From: UBA11591 sp040220895
GTDB taxonomy: Bacteria > Bacteroidota > Bacteroidia > Flavobacteriales_E > Vicingaceae
DNA length: 23,664 nt
NCBI GenBank assembly: GCA_040220895.1
Contig: JAVJVY010000021.1
Span: 1-23,664, forward strand
Direction: 5' to 3'
The notes beneath the pieces were generated by a model. That model saw nothing but the letters and a program-made list of their open reading frames with translations. It searched no databases and was not told where the DNA came from. Positions 7,603 to 15,779 of this stretch are shown in pieces. Each line of letters begins with the position of its first letter. The stretch's first letter is position 1. Made by a program: the position numbers and the translations under genes.

Positions 7603-9330
7603 CTAATTAAGTTTTGGATAGTTTTCTTGAATTAGTTTTCCCACGGCTTCTTCTTGACTTTTATCTAATATCAGATATAGTTCTTGTTTAGCTCTGGAAA
7701 TTCCCACATAGATCAATCGCTGCATCTTTACAGAAGTGATTTCATCAAAATCATAGAGTACGATTATTGCATTTTCGAGCCCTTTAAAGCCTTGAATAGT
7801 GGATGTATTTAAACCTAGCTTAATAAGTTCTCTAATAAGTTGGTTATCGCTTGCTATAGAATTTTCTAACTTTTTGGGAGAAAGAAGTGTGACCTTCTCC
7901 CAAGGAATTTTCCTTTTTTCAATGTTTTTGAGAATCTCGATTAAAATTGATAACCTAGAAGACTTAGTTGGGTATTTACAAATTACATGTTTACCTGAGT
8001 AGTTTTTTGATGTAAATTCCGGAACTTGAGCTCCTGTCAACAAAGTGTTTTGACAAGCAATTTCTTTTGTATTCCTACAATTAATTTTAAGCGGAGGAAA
8101 TGTTGTGAAATCTGAACTTGAATTTAAGAGTTCTTTAGATTCAGTGGGATTATTCTGATAGATGGCTTGATTTGAAAAATCACCAAACATCGCCCAATCG
8201 CCATTTCTGATCCCTCCTTTAAGAATTAAATCAAATACTTCTAAATAGTATGGTGTAATTAAATCCTGAGCCTCATCAAGAATTAGGAAATCTAGCTTGC
8301 TTTCTTCTGATAGACTTTCACTTGATATTAAAAATTCAAATGGCAGACTTTCAGCATAAAAGCTTCGTAATTCATCTTCATTTGAAGGAACTTTACATTG
8401 TGTATTCTGGACCATGAAGCTATGAAGAGTGCCACAGAATTTTATATTATCATTCTCTATTTTTTGAGAAGCAGAAAATAGTTTAGCACCAAGCTGGGTA
8501 TTAAAACAGAACAATCCAACATGGTTTCCTTCTTCAGTTTTTTGTCTCAGTAATTCGAGAGCCATTAACGTCTTTCCTGTTCCTGCACAGCCTTGTACCA
8601 GACATCTTTTATTATATCTCACAAACTCCAGAAGAGCAAACTGTTCTTTTGTATATTCTTCAATTTCATTGTCGGCATCATTTATTCGATTAATTTCTGA
8701 GTAATCGACTTCAAAATCCCCTCTAAGTATTTTAAGTAGAAGCTCGCAATCATTTTTTGTAGGTCTGGAATTATTTGCATCATACCAAAACTTTCCTTCA
8801 CTTTCTGAATGAGCACCATTGCTAAGTGATTCAATATAGCTGCCAATCGGAAGGTTCAAGCCTTGCTTTGTCAAAATTTGCCATGAATGCCCTTCAGGTC
8901 CGAAATCTACAAACTCGTTCATGCTAGTAAAAGCAACTCCGGAACCCCATAAGATTTTCGAGAATCGTTGGTGAAGTGCCTTATCTTGTTCTATTCTACT
9001 CAAAACGAACTTCCTGATTGAATTTATTGTAGCACTCTGCTGTGCAAATGGACTAGTCTTTTTAAAGGTGGTTTTTCCCTCTCGATTAGTAAAACACCAC
9101 TCTCCATTTTTTCTGGAAATACCCCCATGTTTAACTTCGATTGAAAAAAAACCTTGACCTGGGGCGATGACAAAAAAGTCTAATTCGCCTGAAATATTCT
9201 TTATATGATGATTAGTAAACAATGAATGCAATACAAACATGGAATTAGTAGATCCATCATTTTTGAACTTCATGTATAAGATCTTCTCACCCGTAGAATT
9301 AAAATCTCTTATGTTATCAGGTATTAGCAT
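7603..9330 (-). CDS. NERD nuclease-related domain fused to SF1 (UvrD-like) helicase
   Basis: A 575-aa fusion. Residues 12-110 form a NERD domain: E49 and D51 in GELDFFVI, then E65-x-K67 in FFSIEVKHG give the D-ExK nuclease pattern. The rest is a superfamily-1 helicase: Walker A GCAGTGKT (247-254), Walker B FLILDEAQD (348-356), INCRNT (about 416-421), motif V STIQGFKGLE (510-519) and motif VI YVGISRAK (541-548). Such proteins are expected to unwind and cut DNA, but the specific substrate is unknown. The gene is tightly packed (7-bp overlap upstream, abutting drmA downstream). NERD-helicases are not a canonical DISARM subunit. Since no DrmC phospholipase D gene is present, I infer it may supply the nuclease function. 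Confidence 0.9.
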   Translation of the reverse strand: MLIPDNIRDFNSTGEKILYMKFKNDGSTNSMFVLHSLFTNHHIKNISGELDFFVIAPGQGFFSIEVKHGGISRKNGEWCFTNREGKTTFKKTSPFAQQSATINSIRKFVLSRIEQDKALHQRFSKILWGSGVAFTSMNEFVDFGPEGHSWQILTKQGLNLPIGSYIESLSNGAHSESEGKFWYDANNSRPTKNDCELLLKILRGDFEVDYSEINRINDADNEIEEYTKEQFALLEFVRYNKRCLVQGCAGTGKTLMALELLRQKTEEGNHVGLFCFNTQLGAKLFSASQKIENDNIKFCGTLHSFMVQNTQCKVPSNEDELRSFYAESLPFEFLISSESLSEESKLDFLILDEAQDLITPYYLEVFDLILKGGIRNGDWAMFGDFSNQAIYQNNPTESKELLNSSSDFTTFPPLKINCRNTKEIACQNTLLTGAQVPEFTSKNYSGKHVICKYPTKSSRLSILIEILKNIEKRKIPWEKVTLLSPKKLENSIASDNQLIRELIKLGLNTSTIQGFKGLENAIIVLYDFDEITSVKMQRLIYVGISRAKQELYLILDKSQEEAVGKLIQENYPKLN

Positions 9331-12020
9331 AAGATTTTTCTCGTTTCTGAATATTCAATTAGCATCTCATTTTTTTCTAGCCCTGAAATTGTTTTAGTTT
9401 CAACCATTACTGGTGTTTCTTGAATTGTGATCAGAAATGAGTCGTCTTGAACTGCTTTCTTGTTGAGTTCATTTCTAATACTTTTCTTAATTTGAGAACT
9501 TAGTCCGATTGTAAATGAAAGAACTGCTCTATATGCGTCTGTTAATTCTTCCAATTTATGATCAATTTCGCTATTGTTTATTGCTGTTAGAATTAGTTCT
9601 AAATTCTTTGTATCCGGAGCGATGATCTCGTCATCAAATAACCATCTTCTAATGTTGCTCCTACTAGGATTACTTCCCTCAATTGAACTTGTGTTTTGGA
9701 CCTCTTTTAATACCCTTTCCACTTCTTCTAAATCCCCAGAGCATGACTCGTACATCTTTTCAATTGCTCTTTTCCATAATTCTAGTTTCTGAAAGCATTC
9801 ATTTATATAATTATCCTTTTTAGCAATTTCGCGATATGCTGTTCTGTCTTTTTTGAACTTAAAAATTCGTAAACCAATTGCCAACTCAGAAAAAAATAGG
9901 TTTGTAATCTTGGTTTTTCCATTGTCTATCTCTTTCTCAGATAAAATTTTAGCACCTTTTGGGAGAAACATAAAAGCATTATCAACGAAATTTACAATAT
10001 CACATTTCACTAGTGAATTAGAGTTATTGTTGCTGCTTCTCGAATATCCTGAATACTTGTAGGAATGTGTTTTTTGCAAGATTTCTTCTTGTTCAATTGA
10101 GCCTTCCTTAACATCACCTTCCATAATTAGTGAGCAGTCTACCTCCTTCTCAACATCTTGAATACTTGCAATTAAATCCTGCTTGTTAAAATGGTTAGTT
10201 TCCGGAAGTTTATCCTGAAAGTAACCAGCTAATAGCCTTCTTTGTAAAAAACCGTATGTTAGCCTTGCTTCATTTGGCCAGCATAAAATGCTGATATCAG
10301 GAATAAAATGCTCAAATGTAGCATTTAGTAAATATTGTCCAGAATATTCATTGTAGGGAAACCCGGTAAATTCAATCCTCTCCATGGTACTACTAGGCAG
10401 CAAATTGGTATTTGTATCAACCGGAATAAAAACACTGTCATCTCCTTCTTTAGAGAGAACTATAGAAAATGAATTCACACTTAATTGAATTTCTTTGGTG
10501 TTTTTTGATCCTTCCAATGCAGAATCAATTGTTAAACTAATCGTGTTTCTTAAGTCATTATCTAAAATTGGAGCCACAGTGTCGTAGTATAACTTAAATT
10601 CATGTATAAGACTTTCAACTGAACTATTGATAGTTGAGGAATTCTTTATGGCATACAATGCAGGATAAAGGCATTTAAAAAACGTTTTTTTAAGAATTTC
10701 AAATTCATCTAGGTCTGATATCTTCTTTTGAAGAATAGATAAGTTCTCATCTATTGTTGTACCATCGAAAATTTTTATTTGAATCTTCTGATCACAATAT
10801 CTTTTACATTGTTCCCAAAGTGACTTGTCTAGGTATTCAGTCTCCGATGCTTCACACTTCTTGAGACTTTCTATTTTCTTTTTATTCCAGTTTATTCTAA
10901 AAAAATGAGGATTTGAATCGAACAAATATTTGTAAGTACCAAACTCCTTAGTATTTTGAATTTTTCGATCTGATACAATAATTACTGGTATCTTCTTTTC
11001 AAGAAAATAATCTATTGTTTTCTTATACTCAGTAACGCACTGAATATCATTTACTACAACTGCTTTAAGATTACTTGGTATTAACTCTCGAAATCCAGGA
11101 TACTTTGATTCAACGAATTTCAATTTTGGATAATTATCTAGCTCAAGTTCATTGCAAAAAGTTGTGAATTCATAGTGGAATTCAGAAGTTATAGTGTGAT
11201 CTTTTTTTAAAATCTTTTCAAGATTTTTCAAATCCTGTATTAGTTCTGGTTCCTCATTTTGTTCAATAAATTTTCCGAACATTTTGAAAAAATTTCGAGA
11301 CTCATTTTGGTAGTTGCTAGTTGAAACATTCTTGTATATTTCAAGGTCTGGCTTGAGTAATAAATTTTTATTTTCCGGAAAAACCTTTGAAAGTTTTTCA
11401 CCTTCTATTTCATTAGTGTTCAATAATTCTCTAAAGCTTTTTCCATTGCCTCTTCCTGAAATGAGTAATACTTTTGATTTTAATACTTGCTCATTTATAA
11501 TCACTGATTCATCAGGCTCTAATACTTTTGAGATAGCATTTCTATTCTCCTTTAGAACTCTTTTAGCTTTCTTGTAATGCGCATGAGTATTTACGCGTGA
11601 ATTTTTAGTCCTTTTTATTATTGATTTGATAGTGCTTGGAATTTTCAAGCCTCCTGGTAAATCACTAGTTGAAAAAATCAATTTACCAGTTTGAAAGTCA
11701 GTCCTTATAAAACGTAATGTACTTCCATAAATATCTACAAGGTCTCCATTTTCTAAATCGATATTTACGTTGTTATTACTCGTTATATAGTCATCCAAAA
11801 AATAATTGGTCAGTAGAGTTATTGACATCCAAAGCGAAGCAGCTTTTTTATCAGGAAAGCAAAAAAAGAATGGCGATAATGTGCCAATGCTATCATTAAA
11901 TACTAGTTGAGAGTAGTCCAATCCTAAAACTGTGGAAGCTTCAAGTACTGGGCTTAATCTATTTTTACCCAATTTTAAAAAATACTTTTGCCTCCCCTGT
12001 CTAAGAAATTCTTCCATCAT
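9324..12020 (-). CDS. Large DrmE-like protein of unknown function
   Basis: An 898-aa protein with no domain I can name with certainty. By position (between a C5 methyltransferase and drmA/drmB) and size it most resembles DrmE, the uncharacterised class 2 DISARM protein; this is inference, not a sequence match. A hydrophobic strand followed by SGRGNGKS (188-195) looks like a P-loop but lacks the first Gly of GxxxxGKS. A following strand VVVND (321-325) resembles a Walker B, and VIIVSDRK (347-353) a further Rossmann-like strand, so a degenerate NTPase or helicase fold is possible. The C terminus is helical and charged. It overlaps the methyltransferase end by 20 bases and the NERD-helicase start by 7. 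Lys/Asn/Ser-rich and AT-rich like its neighbours. Confidence 0.6.
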   Translation of the reverse strand: MMEEFLRQGRQKYFLKLGKNRLSPVLEASTVLGLDYSQLVFNDSIGTLSPFFFCFPDKKAASLWMSITLLTNYFLDDYITSNNNVNIDLENGDLVDIYGSTLRFIRTDFQTGKLIFSTSDLPGGLKIPSTIKSIIKRTKNSRVNTHAHYKKAKRVLKENRNAISKVLEPDESVIINEQVLKSKVLLISGRGNGKSFRELLNTNEIEGEKLSKVFPENKNLLLKPDLEIYKNVSTSNYQNESRNFFKMFGKFIEQNEEPELIQDLKNLEKILKKDHTITSEFHYEFTTFCNELELDNYPKLKFVESKYPGFRELIPSNLKAVVVNDIQCVTEYKKTIDYFLEKKIPVIIVSDRKIQNTKEFGTYKYLFDSNPHFFRINWNKKKIESLKKCEASETEYLDKSLWEQCKRYCDQKIQIKIFDGTTIDENLSILQKKISDLDEFEILKKTFFKCLYPALYAIKNSSTINSSVESLIHEFKLYYDTVAPILDNDLRNTISLTIDSALEGSKNTKEIQLSVNSFSIVLSKEGDDSVFIPVDTNTNLLPSSTMERIEFTGFPYNEYSGQYLLNATFEHFIPDISILCWPNEARLTYGFLQRRLLAGYFQDKLPETNHFNKQDLIASIQDVEKEVDCSLIMEGDVKEGSIEQEEILQKTHSYKYSGYSRSSNNNSNSLVKCDIVNFVDNAFMFLPKGAKILSEKEIDNGKTKITNLFFSELAIGLRIFKFKKDRTAYREIAKKDNYINECFQKLELWKRAIEKMYESCSGDLEEVERVLKEVQNTSSIEGSNPSRSNIRRWLFDDEIIAPDTKNLELILTAINNSEIDHKLEELTDAYRAVLSFTIGLSSQIKKSIRNELNKKAVQDDSFLITIQETPVMVETKTISGLEKNEMLIEYSETRKILC

Positions 12021-13575
12021 TCCTGCTTAAAAGTATCTCGTAAACTATTTTAGTAATCTGATATGCCAGATACGGAGGCACAGCATTGCCCACTTGGTGA
12101 AATTGTTGCGTTCTACTACCTCTAAATAAATAATTGTCTGGAAAGGTCTGAATCCTAGCGGCTTCTCTAACCGTAAGGCTCCTACACTGTCTGGGATCAT
12201 AGTGAATGAAGTAATGCCCATCTTTTGAAATATGGCTTGTTACCGTAGTGGCCGGTTTATTGGCGACCTGCACTCTAAATCGATCTGTAAATTTTCCTGA
12301 TTCTACATTTGCATGGTCTGGGATCAAATCCGTATGGTGTTTGGCATAATCCTGAAGACGAGGAAACGTTCCGTATTGCTCAACGTATAGGCCGGCAAAC
12401 ATATATCTCATCAAATCCTGAGTCAAATGCGATCTGGATTCATGATTTGGTACTCCGTTTAATTTGGAATCTAAGTACCAGGATTTTAAAGGATGGTCAT
12501 TTTCGATTGAGCTACTACATTCCACAAATTCGCTACCTATTCCATTTAAGTAATTCGAAGGGCCTGTACTCAGCCCATTTAAAGGAATCTCACCCCACTT
12601 TTTTAACTTATCAATTTGGTCTGCAATAAGCTGAACCCATCTTTCATCACTGTCATTTAAATTATTGTAAAGCCTCTTTGGCGAACCATTTTTATAAACC
12701 TCGGTATCATGATATCTATGAAAAGATCGGTTGATTCCACTTCGGACCGATGGCAGCTTTCCTATAACTGAATCTAATTTAACCTTGGTTTTTTTAGTAA
12801 GGTACTTGCCAGTATGTTTCAAGTCATTTCTAACCCCTAAAAGTATTACCCTGTGTCTCTTTTGTGGAACTCCATAGTTCTCTGCTTCAATCAGGAAATC
12901 TCTATCCTTTTCAATAGGTTTGACTAATGAATGGATTTCATACAACCCATTAACCTTCAAATCATCTTTCATCCAGTCAAACACTTTCTCTTCTCCAACC
13001 TTAGCTGATAAAAGGCCTTGAACGTTCTCCATCACGAAAACTGCTGGATTATGTTTTTGAATTATTCTCAGATACTCCTTATATAGATAAACTCTATGAT
13101 CATCCGGATCAATACCACCGACACGTGACCTACCCACGTTGGAATATGCCTGACAGGGTGGCCCACCTATCAAGACCCATTCATTAGTGGCTCCAAGTCT
13201 ATTTTCAATTAATTCATCAATTCTTTCCTCTGGCCACTCCGTAGATCCTAATTCAGCCAGGCATGCTTCAGTACGAGCTTCTTCTCCTTCCGGGTATTTA
13301 TCAAGCATGCTCTCAATTAATACTTCTCTCTTTTTAAGATCTACTTCCTTTATGGCTTGATAGTATTCTTCTGGTATAGGCCTTGCTAATTTTTTGAATT
13401 GTCTGTAAAAACTTCTCAGAGTCAAAGTCTTGTGAGCATTCTCATCCTTTTCGATCGATAGTTTGATATCGAATACAGAATGGTCATTATCGTCTGTTAG
13501 ACTCATAAAGCCTTCACCCAATCCCCCCGGACCAGCAAACAAATCGATAATCGGTATCGGATTTGAACTTCTCAT
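12001..13575 (-). CDS. drmMII: DNA (cytosine-5) methyltransferase, DISARM DrmMII type
   Basis: A 524-aa C5-MTase with ordered motifs: I (DLFAGPGGLGEGF, 11-23), IV (GGPPCQAYSN with catalytic C141), VI (ENV, 183-185), VIII (QKRHRVILLG, 238-247) and X (GNAVPPYLAYQI near residue 497-508). An unusually long insert lies between motifs I and IV (about 60-130). The target-recognition region is roughly 260-430; the methylated site cannot be read from sequence. In class 2 DISARM this enzyme marks host DNA as self. Its ATG overlaps the vsr stop by 4 bases (ATGA). The pairing with Vsr is a natural one, since Vsr repairs T:G mismatches made by deamination of 5-methylcytosine. It could instead be the remnant of a separate R-M system, but the overlaps with the DISARM genes argue for one operon. 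Confidence 0.92.
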   Translation of the reverse strand: MRSSNPIPIIDLFAGPGGLGEGFMSLTDDNDHSVFDIKLSIEKDENAHKTLTLRSFYRQFKKLARPIPEEYYQAIKEVDLKKREVLIESMLDKYPEGEEARTEACLAELGSTEWPEERIDELIENRLGATNEWVLIGGPPCQAYSNVGRSRVGGIDPDDHRVYLYKEYLRIIQKHNPAVFVMENVQGLLSAKVGEEKVFDWMKDDLKVNGLYEIHSLVKPIEKDRDFLIEAENYGVPQKRHRVILLGVRNDLKHTGKYLTKKTKVKLDSVIGKLPSVRSGINRSFHRYHDTEVYKNGSPKRLYNNLNDSDERWVQLIADQIDKLKKWGEIPLNGLSTGPSNYLNGIGSEFVECSSSIENDHPLKSWYLDSKLNGVPNHESRSHLTQDLMRYMFAGLYVEQYGTFPRLQDYAKHHTDLIPDHANVESGKFTDRFRVQVANKPATTVTSHISKDGHYFIHYDPRQCRSLTVREAARIQTFPDNYLFRGSRTQQFHQVGNAVPPYLAYQITKIVYEILLSRNDGRIS

Positions 13576-13985
13576 TTTAAACTATCAACTAAGTCCAACA
13601 AGGTTTCTTCTCTCATATTTGATTTTAGTTCACACTCCCATATGGTTATAACTTCCCAACCAAGCTTCTGAAGATCCAGGTTGTTTTTACCATCATTTTC
13701 AATCGTTTTATTAATCTTAGCCTTCCACCAGTCAGTTCTGGTTTGAGGAATGACATAATACTTACACCCATGGTGACCGTGCCAGAAACATCCGTTAATC
13801 TGAATCACAGTTTTGAGCTTTGGTAATACAATATCTGGTTTTCCTGGAAGTGAACCGTCGTGCAACCTGAATCGAAATCCATTCGCATGAAGGTAGCTTC
13901 TGACTACCATTTCTGGTTTTGAGTCCTTTCCCTTTATTTGACTCATGTTGTAACTACGTACCTCCGGAGAATGAACGTCAGGCAT
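13572..13985 (-). CDS. vsr: Very short patch repair (Vsr) endonuclease
   Basis: A 137-aa protein, normal Vsr length. It shows the family landmarks in order: DVHSPEVRSYNMSQIKGKDS at the N terminus, FRFRLHDGSLPGKPDIVLP (catalytic Asp of GKPD), NGCFWHGHHGC (zinc/His site), and GWEVITIWECEL near the end. Vsr nicks beside T in T:G mismatches left by deaminated 5-methylcytosine. I start it at 13985 because MPDVHSPE matches the usual Vsr N terminus and because this ATG overlaps the preceding XRE stop (ATGCCTGA); an ATG at 14000 would add five residues. It overlaps the methyltransferase start by 4 bases. Its presence inside a DISARM-like operon is not part of the canonical gene set. Confidence 0.95.
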   Translation of the reverse strand: MPDVHSPEVRSYNMSQIKGKDSKPEMVVRSYLHANGFRFRLHDGSLPGKPDIVLPKLKTVIQINGCFWHGHHGCKYYVIPQTRTDWWKAKINKTIENDGKNNLDLQKLGWEVITIWECELKSNMREETLLDLVDSLK

Positions 13986-14176
13986 TTCTATTACTAACAA
14001 TTAGTTCTTTTACATCTACATCAAGAATATTTGCTATTCGATTGAGATCGATCAAACTCGGCTGACTTCTGTTCTGGACATATGAGATCGTTATATTGTA
14101 GCTCTTTCCAAGTTTTTCAGCTAGCCATTTCTGCTTGATTCCCTCTATTCTAGCACCATTTTTATTCGATTCATCA
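13978..14176 (-). pseudogene. Small XRE/HTH regulator with an internal +1 frameshift
   Basis: From ATG at 14176 one frame reads MNRIKNGARIEGIKQKWLAE then KLGKS; the next frame then reads YNITISYVQNRSQPSLIDLN followed by RIANILDVDVKELIVSNRNA and stops at 13978. Together they make one complete ~65-aa XRE-type HTH protein, a common small regulator. The span is 199 nt, exactly one base more than 65 codons plus stop. The extra base lies at the AGC-TTAC junction (14100-14101). Over residues 6-10 an alternative frame reads MVLE, usual in this family, so more compensating indels are possible. It would head the defence operon, with an 8-base overlap to vsr, and likely controlled it. Decay, a base-call error or programmed frameshifting are all open. 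Confidence 0.7.
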
Positions 14177-14374
14177 ACTCTTATGTTGACGAAAGTGGAA
14201 GATAACTAAATTGTAATATTTGTCTTAAAATATGAAATGATTATTAAAAGAATGGCTGGTAAGTATCTTCCTTAATGCCGCACACATTTTCCTCCCCCTT
14301 CTCTGGTTAGGCACCCCTCCTGCCCCACATCCCTTGCTGACACTGATCGTCTTAACCAAAACTTTTGCTCCACG

Positions 14375-14400
14375 CTGCATCATTTCTTAATCCCATCGTC
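14375..14400 (+). promoter_or_regulatory. Candidate ECF sigma promoter upstream of the flavoprotein operon
   Basis: ctgcatcatttc (14375-14386), 10-base spacer, CGTC (14397-14400). The same 12-mer, spacer length and CGTC recur at 17493-17518 before the Cys-pair protein. CGTC is a common -10 element of ECF sigma factors, and a SigZ-like ECF gene lies in this operon. Transcription would start near 14406, giving a leader of only about 10-20 bases. Confidence 0.65.
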
Positions 14401-14417
14401 CTGAAGGGTGAAACGAA

Positions 14418-15773
14418 ATGCATGCAATGATGAAAAATGAACATTTACCTGTGGCGATCATCGGCGGTGGTCCGGTGGGGTTAGCTACTGCAGCACAATT
14501 AACCTATAGAAACATCCCCTTTGTGCTGTTCGAGGCAGGCTCGTCGGTTGGACAAAACCTGCTATCCTGGGGCCATGTCAGGGTCTTTTCTCCCTGGCGC
14601 TACAACATGGACAAAGCGGCAGCGGTATTGCTCCAGGAGGCCGGATGGGTGGCTCCGGACAAAGAAGGACTGCCTACCGGACAGGAGCTGGTAGACCTTT
14701 ACCTGAATCCTTTGGCAGCGCTCCCTCAAATGGCCACCGGTATCAGACTGAATAGCCGGGTGCTGTCCATCGGAAGGAAAGGCCTGGATAAAATGAAGAC
14801 AAAAAACCGTGAAGAGTTGCCGTTTTCCATCAAAGTAGCGGAAGCGGGAACGGTAAGATACGTTGAAGCCCGGGCGGTGATCGATTCTTCCGGCACGTGG
14901 AACCAGCCAAATCCCCTCGGGTCAGGCGGAGTGTATGCCGAAGGGGAAGAAGCACTGAGCCAGCATATTTTCTACGGCATCCCTGATGTGAAAGGTCATT
15001 CACTTGACCGGTACCGCAACAAGCATGTGGTGGTGGTTGGCAGCGGGCACTCGGCCATCAATACGCTGTTGGACCTGGCGGACCTACAGCAGCAGTATCC
15101 GCACACACGGCTCACGTGGGTATTGAGAAAAGAAAACCTCTCCGCAGTGTATGGCGGGCAGGCAGATGATGCCCTGGAGGCAAGAGGTGCGCTGGGTATT
15201 CACATAGAAAAACTGGTCCGCAGTGGAAAACTCAATATATATACCCCCTACCACATTTTGAGGTTGGAACGTGGTGAAGATGGAAAGATCAATGTCCACG
15301 GGGAGCTGAAAGGTGAACCCAGCATCATTGGTGGTGTGGATGAAATGATCAGCAATACCGGATCTCGTCCTGATTTAGAGATACTCAGAGAAATCAGGGT
15401 GGACCTGGATGCTTCTCTGGAGTCTGTTTTTGATCTGGCTGAGCTGATCGATCCCAATGTGCACAGTTGTGGTACGGTGAGGCCCCATGGCGAGCGGGCA
15501 CTCAGGCATCCTGAGCAGGACTTTTATGTGGTTGGCTCGAAGAGCTATGGAAGAGCACCCACGTTCCTGATGGCCACCGGATACGAGCAGGTTCGCTCGG
15601 TGGTGGCCTACGTCGATGGAGACCAGGAAGCTGCTGAGCGCCTGGAGCTTGATTTGCCGGAGACAGGTGTTTGCAGTGTTGGAGGGGGTGCTTCCGGTGC
15701 GGGTAGTGCATGTTGTGGTCCGGCCGTAGCAGCGGTCCCCGCTGAGGAACCGGTAGCCGCATGTTGTCATTAA
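14418..15773 (+). CDS. FAD/NAD(P)-dependent oxidoreductase of arsenic locus (ArsO-like)
   Basis: A 451-aa two-dinucleotide flavoprotein. GGGPVGLA (16-23) near the N terminus binds FAD; VVVVGSGHSA (204-213) is the second, NAD(P)-type Rossmann motif, and the WGHVRVFSPWRYN segment (51-63) is typical of the flavoproteins found in bacterial ars clusters. The natural substrate is unproven; an organoarsenical or sulfur substrate is plausible. The C-terminal tail is unusual: Gly/Ala-rich with C419, C432-C433 and C449-C450. Start 14418 has AAGGG 9 bases upstream; ATGs at 14427 and 14430 are alternatives if the short-leader promoter is right. The MFS gene begins 6 bases after the stop. GC content is clearly higher than in the defence operon. 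Confidence 0.85.
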   Translation: MHAMMKNEHLPVAIIGGGPVGLATAAQLTYRNIPFVLFEAGSSVGQNLLSWGHVRVFSPWRYNMDKAAAVLLQEAGWVAPDKEGLPTGQELVDLYLNPLAALPQMATGIRLNSRVLSIGRKGLDKMKTKNREELPFSIKVAEAGTVRYVEARAVIDSSGTWNQPNPLGSGGVYAEGEEALSQHIFYGIPDVKGHSLDRYRNKHVVVVGSGHSAINTLLDLADLQQQYPHTRLTWVLRKENLSAVYGGQADDALEARGALGIHIEKLVRSGKLNIYTPYHILRLERGEDGKINVHGELKGEPSIIGGVDEMISNTGSRPDLEILREIRVDLDASLESVFDLAELIDPNVHSCGTVRPHGERALRHPEQDFYVVGSKSYGRAPTFLMATGYEQVRSVVAYVDGDQEAAERLELDLPETGVCSVGGGASGAGSACCGPAVAAVPAEEPVAACCH

Positions 15774-15779
15774 CAGCGG

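Noticed and set aside
7603..9330. DrmC (phospholipase D) candidate
   Set aside because: No HxKxxxxD motif is present in this or any other protein of the operon; the gene is a NERD-helicase.
14201..14240. aattgtaatatttgtc as a third ArsR operator
   Set aside because: It matches only the TAATATT centre of the two better sites; AT-rich background explains it.
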